A stretch of DNA of 64,000 bases from DATFVA01 sp963774455 (GTDB taxonomy: Bacteria > Bacteroidota > Ignavibacteria > Ignavibacteriales > Ignavibacteriaceae). How positions within the stretch are numbered: position 1 is the first letter of the stretch; each line of letters opens with the position of its first letter. Below the pieces are notes generated by a model. It worked only from the letters and a program-made list of their open reading frames with translations, was not told the DNA's origin and made no database searches. The DNA lies in assembly GCA_963774455.1 (NCBI GenBank), contig CAVZFD010000003.1, positions 558,001 through 622,000 of the forward strand, given 5' to 3'. Positions 61,522 through 64,000 of the stretch are shown one piece after another. A program made the translations under genes and the position numbers.

Positions 61522-61548
61522 AAGAAAAAAAGATGATAGATTAGTCGA

Positions 61549-64000
61549 TTAGCTGTTTTTTTTGTACTGCGAAGGTGCTACCCCAAATTGTTTGCGGAAA
61601 CATTCTGCAAAGTAGGAAGGATTGCTGAAACCAACCTCAAATGCAATTTCTGAAATATGACCATAATCTCTCTCAATAAGTCCCGCTGCCTTGTTTAATC
61701 TTATTCTCCGGATCAAATCACTGGGTGATTCGCCGAATAAAGCCTCCGTCTTTTTTAAAAGCAATGATCTGCTGACGGCCAGATTATCTGCAAGAACTTC
61801 AACTCCAAAAGAAGTATTCGATATATGCTTACTGATTATATCTATTGCTTTCTGCAAAAACTTCTGATCAACGGGTGTGATATTCTTTTCATCTACGTCG
61901 GTCAGTCCATATCTGCGGAAATGCTCGTGCAGTCTTTTCCTCTGTTCAAGAAGATTTTTCACTCTGGACTTAAGTTCTGCAGCTTCAAATGGTTTCATAA
62001 TATAGTCATCAGCACCTATTTCCAGCCCGCTGAGTTTATCCTGCATAGTTGCCTTAGCTGTAAGCATTATAACGGGAATATGACTGGTTCTTGTATCGGT
62101 CTTCAGCTTACAGCACATCTGTAATCCATCCATTTTCGGCATCATAATATCACTTATGATAAGATCAGGCAGGCATTCTATTGATTTGCTAAGCCCTGCC
62201 TCACCATCTTCGGCCTCAATTATTGTGTACTGATGCTTAAGAATTATATGAATATATTTTCTTACATCAGGGTTATCCTCAACAATCAGCAGAGTCGGCA
62301 ATTCCGGTTTTTTAGAAAATTCGATATCAATTTTATGGGGATATGCTACCTCTGCAGATTCATCCGATACAGGATCCGGACCAGCGTTCTCATTCTGTTT
62401 TTCTTCCTCACAAATTTCTTCGGGCTTAAGATGGTCTTTGCCAAGAGGAAATATCAACCTGAAGGTTGATCCTTTTCCTTCTTTGGTGTCGACCTCTATT
62501 TTCGCTTTATGTAATTCAATTAATTCTTTTGTCAAAGACAGACCTATGCCTATACCCCCATATTCCCGGGTATGACTACTGTCAACCTGGTAAAACCTGT
62601 CAAAGATTTTGTCTACCTGGTTTTGAGGTATTCCAGTGCCTGTATCGCATATGGAAATTTCAACAAAACCGTTTTTATCATTCCGAATCAGTTCGGGAGT
62701 CTCAGTATGGGACGAAGAAGGTGAAACAGGTCCAGCTCGAACATTAATCGAAACCTCAACTTTACCTCCCTCTGGGGTGAACTTAAAAGCATTTGATAAA
62801 ACATTAGTTAGTATCTTATCAAATTTAGAATTGTCAATATATGCGATTATCTCCCCATTATTTTGATTCAATATAAAAGCGATTTTTTTTCTCTCCGCTA
62901 AAGGTGAAAATGAAAACGCTAACTCCTTAACTGTTGAGACCAGGTCAACCGGACTAGCTTTAAGTTTCATTTCCCCTGATTCAATTCGAGCTATATCAAG
63001 AAGTTCATCAACGAGCCTGTTCAGTTTAGCTGCGTTCCGGTAGATAAGGTCCAGCTGTTCCTTTGCCTGTTCATCATTTGTTTGCGATTTAAGATACTTT
63101 GCAGGGCCCAGTATAAGAGTAAGCGGTGTTCTGAATTCATGTGAAATATTAGTGAAAAATTGATTTTGTGTTTCCCGCGCTTTCTGAATTTCATTTGTTC
63201 TTTGGGCCACTTTTTGCTCAAGATTATCCCTGTAGTCGGTTACCTCTCTAAGCACGAGAGCATCGTGGATTGTTATATTTATCAAAGGAGTAAGATATTC
63301 GAGAAAATCTTTACAATCACTGAAATCCATATCAGAATTTGGTTGGATGTTGATTTCAATTACGGCATTATATATTTTCATCTCTTTTTTAATAGAGGAA
63401 GAAATTCCTGATTTAATCCCTGCCTGGGAACTGACATCCGTACTGTTTTCGTGGAAATCACTAAACAACCTGATTGAAGCAAACGTAAATCCAGGCTCTT
63501 TAACCAGGGCATTTACTATTGCACAGAGGGTCTCTTCTAAATCTAATGTCTGGTGTACTGATGTTGCTATTTCGTGAGCAGTTTTAAGCAGCGTGTTTTG
63601 ATTTTGTAAAATGTTTTGCGAGGATTCCAGTTCTTCATATTGATGTTTTAATTCTTCGTGCGATTCAGTCATTTCCTGAAGCGCTTTTCCTATATTAAAT
63701 AACCAATGCAGACCCCGTTTCACTTTAAATAAAATGCTTTCTTTGTTCCACCATGCCTCAAAATTACCTGTTGTACCTTTTAAATCCAGAATAAAGTTGA
63801 AGTTTTTATGGCCGATTCGCGCACCAAGCTGCCCCCAGTATCCCTTACTTATGTAGAAAAATTCCGGACAGGATTCGTAGCCTTCATCTATTGTCACAAT
63901 AATTCTTACTCTATTCACACTAATAAATTCAATATGCAGCCTTATACAGCTAAACATTGAATAATTGTTTTGCAATATTAACTTTATCAGAGACCTCGAA
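61549..64000 (-). CDS. Hybrid sensor kinase with AraC output, 5' end outside window
   Basis: The frame is open to the window end, so the start (TTG at 63975 or further upstream) is uncertain. About 816 residues visible. An unassigned N-terminal region (SCPEFFYISKGYWGQLGARI) leads into a coiled coil, a GAF-like domain (about 130-265), HisKA (FFTNISHEFRTPLTLILGP), HATPase (CDTGTGIPQNQVDKIFDRF, GGIGIGLSLTKEL), receiver (LLIVEDNPDVRKYIH, ISDIMMPKMDG) and AraC HTH (FEVGFSNPSYFAECFRKQFG). Unlike the first HTCS it has no propeller sensor, so it probably senses a cytoplasmic signal. A 24-codon repeat-like insert lies in the HATPase domain. Confidence 0.92.
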   Translation of the reverse strand, partial: SRSLIKLILQNNYSMFSCIRLHIEFISVNRVRIIVTIDEGYESCPEFFYISKGYWGQLGARIGHKNFNFILDLKGTTGNFEAWWNKESILFKVKRGLHWLFNIGKALQEMTESHEELKHQYEELESSQNILQNQNTLLKTAHEIATSVHQTLDLEETLCAIVNALVKEPGFTFASIRLFSDFHENSTDVSSQAGIKSGISSSIKKEMKIYNAVIEINIQPNSDMDFSDCKDFLEYLTPLINITIHDALVLREVTDYRDNLEQKVAQRTNEIQKARETQNQFFTNISHEFRTPLTLILGPAKYLKSQTNDEQAKEQLDLIYRNAAKLNRLVDELLDIARIESGEMKLKASPVDLVSTVKELAFSFSPLAERKKIAFILNQNNGEIIAYIDNSKFDKILTNVLSNAFKFTPEGGKVEVSINVRAGPVSPSSSHTETPELIRNDKNGFVEISICDTGTGIPQNQVDKIFDRFYQVDSSHTREYGGIGIGLSLTKELIELHKAKIEVDTKEGKGSTFRLIFPLGKDHLKPEEICEEEKQNENAGPDPVSDESAEVAYPHKIDIEFSKKPELPTLLIVEDNPDVRKYIHIILKHQYTIIEAEDGEAGLSKSIECLPDLIISDIMMPKMDGLQMCCKLKTDTRTSHIPVIMLTAKATMQDKLSGLEIGADDYIMKPFEAAELKSRVKNLLEQRKRLHEHFRRYGLTDVDEKNITPVDQKFLQKAIDIISKHISNTSFGVEVLADNLAVSRSLLLKKTEALFGESPSDLIRRIRLNKAAGLIERDYGHISEIAFEVGFSNPSYFAECFRKQFGVAPSQYKKNS
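62668..62739 (-). repeat. In-frame repeat-derived insert in the HATPase domain
   Basis: 24 codons reading RAGPVSPSSSHTETPELIRN, DKNG between KVEVSIN and FVEISICDTG, where other kinases have a short loop. SHTETPELIRNDK is typical of translated intergenic palindromic repeats (compare SHPETPDQVRNDK). The DNA contains the small inverted repeat CCGAA-TCAG-TTCGG. Confidence 0.55.

Overview
The window looks like a chromosome segment from a member of the Ignavibacteria (Bacteroidota/Chlorobi group). Several secreted proteins end in a type IX secretion (T9SS) C-terminal sorting domain with the NYPNPFNPSTKI signature. Giant hybrid two-component regulators, DUF6249 and DUF6766 proteins and paired dicluster ferredoxins point the same way. 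The assignment is inference from gene content; no rRNA or taxonomic marker is present.

Positions 1-37,450 are mostly housekeeping genes. In order they are: a partial TPR protein, mtgA, an AlbA_2/HTH protein, a SpoU methyltransferase and rlmN, an acyl-CoA dehydrogenase, an operon of a secreted YidD-like protein with two TPR/membrane proteins, a LemA/TPM pair, two ferredoxins, an MBL/Rieske pair, queG, trxB, two small membrane-associated proteins, an ECF sigma/anti-sigma pair, and a long overlapping operon (ybjQ-like, era, EamA, acyP, ispF, dedA, lnt, ltaE, thioesterase). A complete fatty-acid beta-oxidation locus follows (24,993-35,574): a divergently transcribed RamB/ScfR-like regulator, fadD, a FadN-type fusion, thiolase, FadE, dienoyl-CoA reductase-like SDR and a thioesterase. 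A 14-bp perfect palindrome lies in the divergent promoter region. A YwqK-like lipoprotein gene, pfkA and tRNA-Asp(GTC) close this half.

Right after tRNA-Asp the sequence changes character. A short reverse-strand reading frame resembles the C-terminus of a tyrosine recombinase, and the next 26 kb is accessory. It holds two AraC-type hybrid histidine kinases, an ECF sigma factor with a Ser/Thr kinase-TPR protein, and large T9SS-exported proteins (YCF48/BNR, LamG-like, beta-strand repeats) beside each regulator. It also holds a ScyD-like lipoprotein, a secreted RNase Z-like MBL protein, an AI-2E-family transporter, a DUF6766 protein, a PrpB-like enzyme and several broken genes (alpha-amylase stub, MBL fragment, sorting-domain remnant, an interrupted ORF).

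The most interesting feature is this right half as a set of sensor-regulator/secreted-cargo modules. Near-perfect direct repeats spaced exactly 21 bp lie upstream of the cargo genes of both AraC-type hybrid kinases. Repeat-derived DNA has been taken in-frame into the coding sequence of both kinases. An 89-bp element that can fold as a three-way junction lies inside the second cargo cluster. In the left half, a G-rich array with five copies of CAGGGGAG follows the second ferredoxin gene. All functional links here are inferred from position and sequence pattern.
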